Source: JACCXG01 sp963836735 (GTDB taxonomy: Bacteria; Acidobacteriota; Vicinamibacteria; Vicinamibacterales; 2-12-FULL-66-21). From it: 64,000 nt of DNA. The stretch's first letter is position 1. Each line of letters begins with the position of its first letter. Shown piece by piece: positions 47,042-56,942 of this stretch. The DNA is taken from NCBI GenBank assembly GCA_963836735.1, contig CAWIKP010000002.1, positions 1 to 64,000 on the forward strand, in the 5' to 3' direction. A model generated the notes under the pieces. The model ran no database searches and was not told the DNA's origin. It worked only from the letters and a program-made list of their open reading frames with translations. A program made the position numbers and the translations under genes.

Positions 47042-47854
47042 TCACTTGAACGTCGCGAGGTAGGCGACCAACTGGTCGATCTCTTCGGGCTTCAGAACGG
47101 AAGCGAGGGGCGGCATGATCGATTGCCCGCCCACCGAGAAGGTCTGCCCCGGCACGAGGTAGCCATTCGGGTTGATGATCGACTCCCGGATGTAATCCTC
47201 GGGCGTTTTCGCTGCGCCTTTGTAGTCGGGACTTCCGAGCAGCGCGTTCGTGCGCGTCACCAGTCCGGCCAGCGACGGGCCGACCAGCGTGACGCCCTGC
47301 TGCAGCGCGTGACAGCCGAAACACGCCGGTGGCGTCCGCTTGAAGACCGCCTCGCCGAGCGCCACCGGATCCGCCGAGGCGGCGCCTGGCGCCGGCGTGC
47401 CGAGCACGATCCCCTGTGGCGACGCCGCGGTGACGAGGATCGGCCGTGGCGGCCAGTTCTGATTGTCGATATTGGAGACCCAGGTCAGAAACGCGATGAC
47501 CGCGCTGATCTGGTCGTCCGAGAGCTTCGGGTTCGGCATCAGCCGGCCGTGGCGCTCCTCGGAGTAGTACTTCGACGGATCGCGAAGGAACTGTCGGAGA
47601 TACGCCTCTCCGCGGTGCTGGGCAATCTTGGTCAGGTCGGGCGCATAGTAAGCGCCCTCCCCGAGCAGCGTGTGGCAGTTGATGCAGTTCTTCCGGTGCC
47701 ACACGTGCTTGCCTTCAATCACGGCCGGCGTGATCGCCTCGGCGTGCGTCAGCTCGCCGAATTTCATGTGGCTGTCGATCGTGAGGCCAATGAAGATCAG
47801 CGCGAAGATCGTGGTGCCGGCGACGAAGAAGATGCGCGTCTGGCGTCTCGTCAT
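47042..47854 (-). CDS. norC: NorC cytochrome c subunit with an extra haem c domain
   Basis: ATG 47854 follows GAGGTGAG. One N-terminal helix ('IFFVAGTTIFALIFIGLTID') anchors the protein; the first haem c site is 'HRKNCINCHTLLGEGAYYAP' as in standard NorC. Ordinary NorC is about 150 residues; here it is 270, and after residue 150 a second c domain follows with 'TPPACFGCHALQQGVTLVGP' (CxxCH) and methionine 'QSIMPPLASVLKPEEIDQLV'. It delivers electrons to NorB; the extra haem could accept them from a different donor. 14 bases separate it from norB. Intact. Confidence 0.93.
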   Translation of the reverse strand: MTRRQTRIFFVAGTTIFALIFIGLTIDSHMKFGELTHAEAITPAVIEGKHVWHRKNCINCHTLLGEGAYYAPDLTKIAQHRGEAYLRQFLRDPSKYYSEERHGRLMPNPKLSDDQISAVIAFLTWVSNIDNQNWPPRPILVTAASPQGIVLGTPAPGAASADPVALGEAVFKRTPPACFGCHALQQGVTLVGPSLAGLVTRTNALLGSPDYKGAAKTPEDYIRESIINPNGYLVPGQTFSVGGQSIMPPLASVLKPEEIDQLVAYLATFK

Positions 47855-47909
47855 GCTCACCTCGAACAGAAAAGCGGGTGCGATCGGGAAGACGAAGAGG
47901 CCCGACGGG

Positions 47910-48050
47910 TCACACGCCGATGCGCGAGAAGTTGCTGATGGCGATCCAGCCTGCGTAGAGCGTCGCCAGCACGACAATGACCAGAACGACGAGGCAGAGG
48001 AGGCGCTGGAGACCAGGGGGGAGAGCCGTGACCGGTTCAGCTGACAGCAT
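47910..48050 (-). CDS. Small single-helix membrane protein upstream of norC
   Basis: ATG 48050, 46 codons: MLSAEPVTALPPGLQRLLCL, a hydrophobic helix (VVLVIVVLATLYAGWIAI) and SNFSRIGV. Upstream is GAGGTGAACC, a reasonable ribosome site. It sits 55 bases before norC on the same strand. It is too short for automatic ORF calling but the codon use and helix are convincing. Likely an accessory membrane peptide of the NOR complex; no family recognised. Confidence 0.6.
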   Translation of the reverse strand: MLSAEPVTALPPGLQRLLCLVVLVIVVLATLYAGWIAISNFSRIGV

Positions 48051-48113
48051 GGTTCACCTCACCGGAAGCGTTGCGCTGCGAACGGAGCGTACATGCGAAC
48101 CTTGACCGGCTCA

Positions 48114-48146
48114 ACGCGAAATAATCCTCATCGCGCGAATAATTAC
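48114..48146. promoter_or_regulatory. Operator-like pair upstream of the nor operon
   Basis: On the minus strand GCGTAATTATTCGCG and GAGGATTATTTCGCG lie about 19 bases apart, 65-95 bases upstream of the small nor ORF. They resemble the island operators (compare GAGATTTTTCGCG at 49238 and AGGATTTCGCG at 38485) but are more AT-rich. A GG/GC pair near 48095-48108 on the minus strand is one base short of sigma-54 spacing. No typical NorR (GTCA-N7-TGAC) or FNR site is seen. Confidence 0.35.
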
Positions 48147-48225
48147 GCACCTCCCGGCCCGCGATGAGGAAGTCCAGCTCTGCATTCGACCCGCGGTGCC
48201 CGGATGGCGCCACGTGTCAAGCAGG

Positions 48226-49100
48226 TCACCGTCGCGCCAGATCATGAACGCTCCGGACGGGCACCAACAGAACCGTCGTTGCCACCGTGGTGTGGTGAAG
48301 ATCATCAGCGTCGCCCACACCGTGAGCTCGCGGGACGACGCCACCATTCGACGCCAGATTGCGGCTGATGCGCGCGCGTCTTTCGGCATCAGCTTTCAGC
48401 GGACCGAGGGAACTCCGGCGAATGAGCGCCACGCCGGGTGAGACGAAGGCCCAGTAGCGTCGAAACTTCAGCCGGGCGGCAGCGTCCGTGGCAACCGCAC
48501 GGGTCTGGGTACGGAACGTCGACTCGCTGGCGCCATGCGGATCGGCCCGCAGAGACCACACGATCTTCACGTAATCCGGCTCGTCGAACGCCGCGAACTG
48601 CTCCGGTGCAAGGGCGTGGAACCTGGGGTTCGGATCCCACGGCTTGGTCACGGCGCCTGCGACGATTTCGCGGCCAGGCAGTTCTGCGAGGATGCCCCAT
48701 CCGAGCGACAGCATCTGCGGCAGCAGCGCGCGCGGTCGCGCCCTTTCGTCCGGCGTGCTGCCGAGCGCCAGCTCCCGCGCTTTGAAAACGGCGCGGATGA
48801 CGGGAGACGCGAGCAGGTCCTGCTCGCAGGCGGCGGCCAGCGTGATCGCTGCCGATGCCTGTACCCGCACGCTGTGACGTTCGGCAACCTCATAGACGGG
48901 CATGAATCGGTCCAGCAGAGGGTCCACGTCATCCGCGGTGCCGGCCGGCGGGCTGCCATACCGATACCAGGTGAAGGCGGCCGTTCCAGCATAGGCCGTC
49001 GCGGCGACCCCGAGGCCCGTCGCGACAATGCGCCCGACGGCACGAATCACCCGGGCGTTTCTTTCGTCGCGGCCCGGCCAGCGAGAGACGGGGAAGTCAT
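48226..49100 (-). CDS. SRPBCC-like hypothetical protein, one frameshift near the start
   Basis: The best start is ATG 49100 after AAGGAGGAAG (MTSPSLAGRAATKETPG), then a one-base slip near 49048 enters the long frame 'VIRAVGRIVATGLGVAATAY'. A hydrophobic N-terminal helix is followed by 'DRFMPVYEVAERHSVRVQAS', 'AACEQDLLASPVIRAVFKAR', 'GWGILAELPGREIVAGAVTK', 'AFDEPDYVKIVWSLRADPHG' and 'RRYWAFVSPGVALIRRSSLG'. I know similar actinobacterial and acidobacterial proteins only as hypothetical, SRPBCC or DUF2867-like. The last 40 residues may be out of frame. It has operators and a near-sigma-54 element upstream, so it belongs to the stress regulon. Confidence 0.65.
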
Positions 49101-49134
49101 GACTTCCTCCTTGATGTCAGTTCAGACAAAACAC

Positions 49135-49152
49135 AGCAAGAGCGGTTGCCAC
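49135..49152 (-). promoter_or_regulatory. Imperfect sigma-54 type element before the SRPBCC-like gene
   Basis: The minus strand reads TGGCAACCGCTCTTGCT, with good -24 and -12 blocks but 11 rather than 10 bases between GG and GC. A one-base sequence insertion would explain it. 35 bases before ATG 49100. Confidence 0.25.
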
Positions 49153-49231
49153 TGCAGGTCGGCAACGCACGATCCTTGCCGGGACTTTTCGTCGGAACCT
49201 CGCAGCCCTTCGTGCTGACCGGACGCCGGGC

Positions 49232-49268
49232 TGCGTGAGATTTTTCGCGACGGTCGCAAAAAGCCGCG
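49232..49268. promoter_or_regulatory. Tandem operator pair upstream of the SRPBCC-like gene
   Basis: TGCGTGAGATTTTTCGCGA (49232-49250) and TCGCAAAAAGCCGCG (49254-49268) have AT-rich centres about 18-20 bases apart. A further related site, GCCGGGACTTTTCGTC, lies at 49178-49193. Confidence 0.5.
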
Positions 49269-49332
49269 CCCTGCGACGGTGGTTCCGACACTATCGCGTC
49301 GGTGGAGCCGGGAAGATGTCTCCGCGTCGACG

Positions 49333-52058
49333 TCAGGCAGGCATTCGCGGCGACCCGGAACGCGGCACGACCGTGTGAAAGCCCCACCACGCCAGGGCCA
49401 CGGCAACCGCCAGGATCGTCAGCATGTTCCCGAAGTACCACGCCGAAGAGTCGAGCGTGGCAGGCAGTTGGAGCAGCAGCTCACTGATGAAGATGCCGAC
49501 GGCATATGAAAGAAGTCCCCACCGGAGCACGACCACCGCGCCACTTCCAAAATAGAGGAAGGCCACCGCCGCGTTGACCCACGGATTGCCGTCGTTGCCG
49601 AGAGCGCCAAGAAGTGCGAACAAACCGGCAAACGCGGCGGCGGCGGGCCACTGGCGCCGGAGAACCACGCGCAGAATGAAAAGAAGAAAGAAAGAGAAGA
49701 GGACGTTCCGCACGCGCGTAGGGCACGCCCTGCAATATCAGGCCGACGGTGCTTCGCATTCCCATCAGGAGCTCAGTGGCGCCCGGGTAGCCCATCAGCT
49801 CGCGTGCCCCGGACCAGCTATCGACGACTCGCACCAGCAGGGCCCAGACCACACCGAGCGCCGCGCCGAGCAGCACGTCACGGCCGACCACGGGATCCGC
49901 CACCCGTCCGGCCAGGAGGTTGGTCCACGACACCAGCACCTGTGGCCAGTGCTTCCGCACGTACGGCTCGAGCGCTACATAGATCGTCCACAGGAGCACA
50001 CCGTAGAACACCGACGTGCACACGGCAATCAGGAACATCGCGAGCAGGCCGATCGATCCCACGAGATGCACCTTGCAGAACCACACGGCCATCAGGACCG
50101 CGGCCATGCAGACGCCAAGCCGCGTCGCGCCCTGGAGGTCTCCCCGTCCGCTGCGCAGGTTCTTTCGCGCGAGGAATCCCGCTCCGCCGAGGATGCCGAA
50201 CGTGATCGCGAACAACACTATGACGATCACCGTGTCGCGATCGTCCGATGCCTCGGTCATCCGCCACGGCTTCCGCCAGGGTCCCGCCACCATGAATGCC
50301 ACTGGACGTCCCCCGAGAGCGGCGGCTTCCACGCGTAGAGGCCGCCCGCTGTCCGGCCACGTGCCGGTCCAGGCCGCGCGGGTGTCCGACGCGGCGAGCC
50401 AGGTCCAGAGCGGCTCGGCGCTCTTCAGCTGCGCGAGGTCCAGACCCGCCAGCGTGAAGACTGGCGTCCAGTCGACCGGCGCCGCATGCGTGGGGGCATC
50501 AAGTTGCTGCGCCGGGATCGTCTCGAAGTAGGTGAGCCGCCCCTGGTGGTCCAGCTCGACGTGGGTCATGCCCGACATGAGTCGGCGGCGGATCATCGGG
50601 GAACACGAGCCCAGGCGTCAGCAAATCATTGTGGAACATGACGGCGGTCAGCGGGTCGTGGCTCTGCCGGTACCAGAACTCCAGCGGCGACGGGCGCTGC
50701 GTGTAGAACCGTGTTCCAGTCGAGTGCCGGCTTGTCGTGCTCCCTCACGTACTTGACGAGGTCCTCGTTCCACCGGAAGCCGGCCGCCTCGTCGCGCGGG
50801 CGCTCCGGCGAGACGAGCTGGCGGACGGCGTCGCGCGCCTTCTGCGCGAGAACGTCGGTCGTGTACTCCGGCCGCATTCGATCGAGCGGGCTGGTCCGCA
50901 GCGCCATCCCGAACGCGGCCGCGATGCCGGCGAGCACGGCCAGGAACACCGGCCACGCAACCCGCGCACTCAGGCCGGCGCCCTCTCCTGCGGCCGCGAC
51001 CATTTCCGGCGACGGCGTCTCGCCAGCCGCGAGCGCGGCGGCCAGCGGATCGCCGCCCGGCAGCGCTGCGGACACCGCGAGCGCCGAAGCGGGACGACGA
51101 TCGGGCTCGGGTCGAGACAGCGAAGAATGGCCCGCTCGATCGCCGGGTCGAGCGCAGTCACGAGGCTGGACGGCGCGGCGATCGAGAGGTTTTCGTGCTG
51201 ACTGACCAGCTCCGCCACCGTCGTCGCAGTGAACGCACGGCGGCCGGTGAAGAGCTCATAGATGACGAGGCCCAGCGCAAAGATGTCGCTCTTCGCGGTG
51301 ACCTCCCGTCCCAGGAGCTGCTCGGGCGCCATGTACGCCGGTGTGCCCGCGCGGATATCCTCGACCCGCCCGATCGCGGCCAGACCGAAGTCCATCACGC
51401 GCACCCTGCCGTCGCCGTCGAGCATCACGTTGGCCGGCTTCAGATCGCGATGGACGACGCCGCGTTGATGGGCGGCGGCGAGCCCCGCGCACAACTGGCG
51501 CGCGATGTCGGCGGCTTTGTCCTCAGGGAATCTGCCAATCCGCCGGAGCGAGCTCGCGAGGTCCTCCCCGTCGACGTACTCCATCGAGAGATACAGAAGG
51601 CCGTCGGCCTCGCCGATGTCGTACACGCGGCACACGTTGGGGTGGGAGACCTGCCGCGCGGTGCGCACCTCGTTGTGAAACTGCGCGAGGCGCACCGGAT
51701 CGTGGCGGAGCGTTTCCGGCAGGAGCTTCAGCGCGACCGGCTGGCCGAGGCGCAGGTCGTCGGCCCGATAGACCTCGCCCATCCCGCCGCGGCCGAGGAG
51801 ACCGATGATCCGATAACGGCCGTCGAGCAGCGCGCCGGGGTCGAAGCGCCCATGACTGATCGAATCAGACGAGGTGAGCCAGCCGCTCGACGGCGGTTTC
51901 CCGGCGGCCGGGGGTGTCGGCCGCGTGATTTCACCGGGCGACAATCCGGTCGTCTGGCTCGCGCCCATGGTGACCGCGTCTGATCCGGCCGGCGAGCCGC
52001 ACGACGCACAGAACCGGGCCCCGTTCGTCAGGACCGAATGGCAACTGGCGCAGACCAT
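49333..52058 (-). CDS. Ser/Thr protein kinase with zinc ribbon and membrane sensor region, frameshifted
   Basis: ATG 52058 begins MVCASCHSVLTNGARFCASC (zinc ribbon, two CxxC pairs). The kinase follows: 'RIIGLLGRGGMGEVYRADDL', 'VALKLLPE', 'GVVHRDLKPANVMLDGDGRV', 'VMDFGLAAIGRVEDIRAGTP' and 'AYMAPEQLLGREVTAKSDIF'. After an indel near 51100 comes a membrane helix ('VAWPVFLAVLAGIAAAFGMA') and an extracytoplasmic region, after another near 50710 'THVELDHQGRLTYFETIPAQ', then many helices ('VLFAITFGILGGAGFLARKN', 'LLAMFLIAVCTSVFYGVLLW'), and after one near 49720 the end 'GFHTVVPRSGSPRMPA' at 49333. About 900 residues. The signal sensed is unknown. Confidence 0.85.
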
Positions 52059-52157
52059 CTGAGAATTATGACCTGTGAAAGTCAAAGGCGAGGTCCAAGG
52101 TCCCCGCCGATCTGAAGATGGAGGCGCCGCGCGACGGGGATCGGCCGTCGCTGACGC

Positions 52158-52469
52158 TCAGCCTTCAGATGGTGCTCGTCTCAGTCGCCACTGAGCCACG
52201 GACTTGGAGCTCACCCAGGAACGCGTCGCGCCATCGAACTTTTCGAAGTGCGCGCTCGCCAGATGATCGGCGAACGCCTGTTGGTTCGCGTACACCTCGT
52301 ACAAGAAGACGCGGTGTTCGTCCGACGGATCGACGCAGACATCGAACTGCGAGCAGCCGGACTCGAGGAGAGAGTCGGCGGCCTGAGTGGCCAGGCGTTC
52401 GAGAAAAGGATCGGCAAACCCCGGTCGAATCGTGAATTCGACGGTCACCACCCAATTGTCATCAGACAC
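52158..52469 (-). CDS. Antibiotic-biosynthesis-monooxygenase-fold (ABM) protein
   Basis: An intact 103-residue ferredoxin-like fold. GTG 52469 overlaps the stop of the upstream gene by eight bases. It reads VSDDNWVVTVEFTIRPGFAD, 'FLERLATQAADSLLESGCSQ', 'FDVCVDPSDEHRVFLYEVYA' and 'NQQAFADHLASAHFEKFDGA'. This is the YgiN/LsrG-like ABM pattern ('.F.V..d......f.lyE.y.d..A...H..s.hf..f'). LsrG and YgiN act on quinones or autoinducer sugars; here it closes a sugar-related cluster. Confidence 0.85.
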   Translation of the reverse strand: MSDDNWVVTVEFTIRPGFADPFLERLATQAADSLLESGCSQFDVCVDPSDEHRVFLYEVYANQQAFADHLASAHFEKFDGATRSWVSSKSVAQWRLRRAPSEG

Positions 52470-53712
52470 CCGTCACCTTCTTGACCAGCTCGAAGAACTG
52501 CTTCTTGTTCTCGGTGTTGACGGTCCAGTTCACCGGCGGGCTCTGGAATCCGTCCTGGTAGTTGCTCTGACCCTGGTCGTAGAAACCCCACGAGACATGC
52601 TCGTCGATGGACGCGAGCAGGTGGTTCTCGGGTTCGGTGAAGTGGAAATTCGGATCTTCGTTGATCACAACCGGCACTGGCCGGCCACTCAACCCGCGGG
52701 TGGCCGTGATGCACCGCTTGATCAACGCCGGATCGTTCGGCCCGTTACCGTGGATGAGGGCGAAATCCGACTGTTTGGCGACCGCCGCGGTAATCGGCGT
52801 GTCGGAATGATCGCGCTGGCCGCCGGACGTCGTCCCGCCAAAGCTCGTAGACACCATGAGCCGTCGACCGTCGCGAGTCTGATTCTGCACGAGCTGGATC
52901 AACTCGGTGACACGCGGCGGTTTCAGAATGTCATGGTCGTACGCGATGTTGCACTCGTTGTTCACTTCCACGAGCACGTTCCGGTACCCGTGGTCGAGAA
53001 TCCAGTTAGTGGCATTGAGCACGGCCCGACCGACCGCCGCTTCATCCTTCAAGCGCTGGTCCTGCCCGAAGTAGAAGTAGCCGACGATCGCCACCATCCC
53101 GAGCTCGTCGGCCTTGTCGAGAATTCTTTGCAGCCGGCCCATGTAGGCCGGCCGTAGATTACCGTCAGGATCGATCGCCGAGTTCTCCAGCTGCGGGCCA
53201 GCCGGGCCCCGGCCCCCCCCTCGCCCACCGCCCCCGGGCGGAGCAGCCGGAGCGTTTCCTTCCGGCGCGCCCGCCGGAGTTCCCCGTCCCGCAGCATCTG
53301 GTACTGCGGCTCCTGCCGGAGCGGCGCCGCGCCCGCGTCCGCCAGCGAACCCCGGGCTGCCCCCCTGGAGATTGATCGTGAAGGCCAGGACACCGTGACG
53401 TTTCCATTCCGGCATCGCCGCCGTGAACTCGGTGGTATTCCGGTCCGGATCCCAGCGCTTCGTGTCGGGGTACACCCATCGGGACGCGGTTTCGGGGTTC
53501 AGGTCGTCGAAGATTCCCTGAACCACCCGGATGTTCATCAGGAGACCTTCGATGGGCTTGCCGTTGAACATCCGCCCGGCATACGTCGGTCGACCGTTGA
53601 TGTAGAACGCATCGCCGCGGATGGTCACGTCGGTTCGCCTCGTCTGGGCGAAGCCGCGCAGCGGGTAGAGTGCGGGTAAGGCGGCCGTGGAGAGAAATGT
53701 TCTTCGGTCCAT
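52462..53712 (-). CDS. Exported glycoside-hydrolase-like TIM-barrel protein
   Basis: Intact, 416 residues, ATG 53712. The N-terminus 'MDRRTFLSTAALPALYPLRG' has a twin-arginine-like signal (DRRTFLS). The barrel shows 'FYINGRPTYAGRMFNGKPIE', 'WKRHGVLAFTINLQGGSPG', 'IVGYFYFGQDQRLKDEAAVG', 'NVLVEVNNECNIAYDHDIL' (a Glu of acid/base type, NE) and 'VPVVINEDPNFHF' (a second Glu, likely nucleophile). A Gly-Ala-Pro-rich stretch of about 50 residues (53170-53340) interrupts the barrel. Clan A (GH5-like) fold is likely but the family is not certain. Neighbours are a DUF5060 glycosidase and a Gfo/Idh dehydrogenase. Confidence 0.72.
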   Translation of the reverse strand: MDRRTFLSTAALPALYPLRGFAQTRRTDVTIRGDAFYINGRPTYAGRMFNGKPIEGLLMNIRVVQGIFDDLNPETASRWVYPDTKRWDPDRNTTEFTAAMPEWKRHGVLAFTINLQGGSPGFAGGRGRGAAPAGAAVPDAAGRGTPAGAPEGNAPAAPPGGGGRGGGRGPAGPQLENSAIDPDGNLRPAYMGRLQRILDKADELGMVAIVGYFYFGQDQRLKDEAAVGRAVLNATNWILDHGYRNVLVEVNNECNIAYDHDILKPPRVTELIQLVQNQTRDGRRLMVSTSFGGTTSGGQRDHSDTPITAAVAKQSDFALIHGNGPNDPALIKRCITATRGLSGRPVPVVINEDPNFHFTEPENHLLASIDEHVSWGFYDQGQSNYQDGFQSPPVNWTVNTENKKQFFELVKKVTGV

Positions 53713-53728
53713 GTCGTCTCCTGTCGCT

Positions 53729-54767
53729 TTACGCGACCCGCACGGAGTTCCCGGTCCGGGCCGACTCGTAGGCCGCCTCGACGATCCGCACGTTCTTCAG
53801 GTAGTCAACCCCGCTCGATTCGAACTCCTGCCCCGACAGCAGGCAGTCGACGAAGTGCCGCTGGAGGAAGTAGACGCAGTCGCCCGCGAAGTTCTTTCGC
53901 TCCCGCGCATACTCCAGTTCGGCCGCTGGCTGCCCGAGCCGCTTCACCCGGATCGTCGAGCTCGCGTCCATCGTGAGGTGCCCGGCCGTGCCATCGACCC
54001 GCAGTTCTCCGAACGTGAACCGCGGCGATTCGGCTTCGGACTCGTTGTAGCGGTTGGCATCCCAGATCGCCGTCGACCCGTTCTCGAACTTCAAGAGCAG
54101 TTGTCCGGCGTCCTCTCCGCGGATCGCCGGATTGAGTCGTTTCGTTTCTGCGACCACGCTCACCACTTCGCCGAGCAGGAACCGGAACGTGTCGATGAAA
54201 TGCACGCCGGTCTCGTAGATCAGCAGTCGCGGATATTCGCGAAAGAACGGTTGACGGGCGAGGTACGCGTCGGCGCCCCACCCGTCCCCCATCCGCATCA
54301 GGAAATGGACGTGAGTGAACTCGCCGATGTCGCCGCGCGCCTGGACCTGCTTGATCGCGCGATACCAGGGCTGCCACCGGAAGTTCTCGTGCACCATGAA
54401 GCGCACACCGGCGCTGTTCTGGACGGTGCGCTGGCTGGCTTCGTAGCTGGGCGCCAGCGGCTTCTGACAGATGATGTGGATGCCACGCGCGGCGGCAAAC
54501 CCGCACATCTCTTCGTGCGTTTCCGGCGGCGTGATGATGTCGACGAAGTCCGGACGTTCACGATCCAGCATGTCCTTCCAGTCCTGGTAGCAGCGGCCGA
54601 TGCCGTATTGCGCCATCAGGGACCGGGCACGCTCTTCCGTGCGGTTGTAGATCCCGACAATGTCGACCTCCGGAATCCGGGTCCACGCTTCGGTACTGGA
54701 ACGGCGCGAAATATCCCGCGCCGATTCCAACGCCCCGCAGCTTGCGGGACTCCGGCCCGGCGCTCAT
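53729..54767 (-). CDS. Gfo/Idh/MocA family oxidoreductase, one frameshift
   Basis: An NAD(P)-dependent sugar or cyclitol dehydrogenase. ATG 54767 overlaps the upstream stop (ATGA). It starts MSAGPESRKLRGVGIGAGYF (Rossmann GxGxxG), slips one frame near 54700, and continues 'IPEVDIVGIYNRTEERARSL', 'DFVDIITPPETHEEMCGFAA', 'IHIICQKPLAPSYEASQRTV' (the EKP motif appears as QKP) and 'IYETGVHFIDTFRFLLGEVV' (GxHxxD). It ends at 53729. About 345 residues, normal. Confidence 0.88.
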
Positions 54768-56845
54768 CGGCGGACGACCACGAGCCAGTCTTCCTCCGGG
54801 GCTCGCCGGCGCCGCGCCGAGGGACACTCTTTTTCCGCCCGCCACCGACGCGACCGAACCGCGCTTCAGCGCTCCGCCGTTGCGGGGATCGAACCAGCTG
54901 ACGTTGAACTGGCCGGTGACGCCAGTCAGGTCCAGCTCCGCGGTTCCGCCGTTCGGCAGGTAGACCAGATAGATCTCACCGGCTTTCGCGAAGCCGAACG
55001 CGCTGTTGTCGTTGGTCGAGTTGCCGACCAGCAGGTCTGCATTCGACATCTCCCAGAACGGGATCTTTTCACTGCGGAAGAACGTCAGCGCGATCCGCGC
55101 GTAGTCCCACGACTTGTCACGGCTGCGGAAGTTCTCGAGCGTGAGGTCGTTGTCGGGCAGGACGTAGCCGAAGTAGTACTCGACCCCGGCGCCGCCAGCC
55201 ATCAGGTTGCCCCACAACGTGAGCTTGCGGATGTCGTGGAGCGATTGCACCGGGTTCCCCTGATTGTCCTTGCCCGTGAATCCTGGATAGCCCGGATCCG
55301 GCGGGACGCCGGTGGCCGCAGACCCCTGTTCGTCGTTGGCCACGACCCACGGCATCCCCGCGCCCGCCGAGCCGCGGACCCATCGCGCCGTCTGCTGGTG
55401 CGTGGCGTTCCAGGCGTTCTGCAGCGACACGCCGGTGAGGTAGGTCTGGCCGAGGAGCGGCTGATAGACCTCCTCCTGCTGGTTCGGGAACGTGTGCAGC
55501 ACGACGATGATGGTCGTAGGGATCGACATCGTGGATGTACTGGATCATCGCGCGGTGCTGCGACCGTCGTCTGCGTGTTCTCCTCGCCGAGATTCCAGTT
55601 GAGTGCGAGCTCATAGCCGAACCTCGCGATCAGTTCACGAACGTACAGACGCCGCTCGCGGCCGGTGTCCCCGCAGTCGAGCGCCACCGGCACGGCACAC
55701 GGCACTGGCGACATCAGCCCGCCACGGCCAGGTCCACCGCGGCCCTCTGCCGGCGCCGCAGCCTGAGGCGCAGGTGCCGCCGCGCCTGGTGGCGGCGGCG
55801 CGGGTGCCGCTGGTGCGCCGGCCGCGTTCCCAGGCGGTGGTCCGCCGCGGCCGGCCGGTGCACCGCCTGCGGGTGCGGCGCCCCCGCGCCCACCGCGACC
55901 GCCGCCGCCAAACGTGCCGTCGTCGTTCTCCGTCTCCTGGAGTTTGAAGTGCAGGTAGATCCCGCGCGCCTGCGCGTGATCGAACACGATCTGCCACTGA
56001 TCGAGCTTCGAGACGTCGTAGTGGAACTTGTCGTCGCGATCGACGAAGGGCCACACGTTGTCGCCGTCCCCTCCCGCGTTGTACGGCAGGAAGGACATCG
56101 CGTTCATGCCCTTCGACGAGAGGTAGTTGACGGCGCCGATCAGGCCCTTTGCCCTTGCCGTTCTTCCAGCTGGGGTCGCCGGCCTTCCAGTCCTGGACGT
56201 GCGGAGCGTAGGTGTGGATCGCCGTCTTGAGCGTCCGGGTATTGTCGAAATCCTCGTAGGCGAGCAGCGTTTCGGGCGCGTCGGCGCCCGCTTTCTGAAA
56301 GTATTCGCCGGATCCCGCGAATCGCAGGTAGTGCTTGCCGACGTACTGCAGCCGGCCACGGGCGCGGAAATCGGGAGCGGTCTTGTTCGACGCGGCGATG
56401 TCGAACAGATCCCGTCGCGCCGTCGACCGGTGCCGTTGCCTGCCCGCGTCGCCGTGGGCATCAGCGCGACGTTTGGCCCGGTGACGAACGACGCCCGCCA
56501 GTTCCAGCGGCCGACCTTGTCAGGCGAGACATGAACGCGCCACTTGTTGCCGGAAGTTGCCGAGGTGTTCGCGGCATCGCCATCGGCAGCAAAATATCCG
56601 GGCACTTCGTAGCGCGGCGCGCCCGATTCATGGGTGAACACCACGGTCATCCGGTAGTCCGTGAACGGGTTGGGACTGCTGTCCGTCTCGCTGGCCTGTG
56701 GCCCGTTGAAGGTCAGCGTCACCTTGTGCCACTGCCGCAGCTCGCCTGAAACCACGGCCGCCGCAGATCCGCCTTGCCGCGCACCTCCAGCCGAGACTCC
56801 CGCGATTACGAACAGTGCCGCGCCGACGAGCGTTGCTCTCATCAT
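54764..56845 (-). CDS. Exported DUF5060/DUF4038-like glycosidase, frameshifted
   Basis: ATG 56845 gives a signal peptide ('MRATLVGAALFVIAGVSAGG'). The DUF5060 sandwich follows: 'ELRQWHKVTLTFNGPQASET', 'FTDYRMTVVFTHESGAPRYE', 'VPGYFAADGDAANTSATSGN' and 'KWRVHVSPDKVGRWNWRASF'. Between about 56430 and 56150 the frame is wrong twice; the barrel resumes 'LIGAVNYLSSKGMNAMSFLP', 'VWPFVDRDDKFHYDVSKLDQ' and 'HFKLQETENDDGTFGGGGRG', then a Gly-Pro-Ala stretch. Further slips occur near 55530 and 54800. 'ELIARFGYELALNWNLGEEN' holds a probable catalytic Glu (GEEN). Stop TGA 54764 overlaps the next ATG. Confidence 0.8.
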
Positions 56846-56891
56846 GTGTATTCCTTCGACTCGTTTCAGTCGTTCACTCATGTCTGAGGTT

Positions 56892-56942
56892 GGTCGGGTC
56901 TGAAGACCCGACCCTACGTTGGTCGGGTCTGGAGACCCGACC
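56892..56942. repeat. Tandem 22-base palindromes (REP-like)
   Basis: GGTCGGGTCTGAAGACCCGA-CC (56892-56913) and GGTCGGGTCTGGAGACCCGA-CC (56921-56942) are hairpins on a 29-base tandem unit. They lie at the 3' end of the MFS gene and 47 bases upstream of the DUF5060 gene. Such short mobile-like palindromes are scattered in several Acidobacteriota genomes (from memory). The MFS reading frame runs through the second copy. Confidence 0.75.

Noticed and set aside
48111..48389. Minus-strand ORF overlapping the end of the SRPBCC-like gene
   Set aside because: It overlaps a better gene in another frame and shows no domain; probably a shadow.
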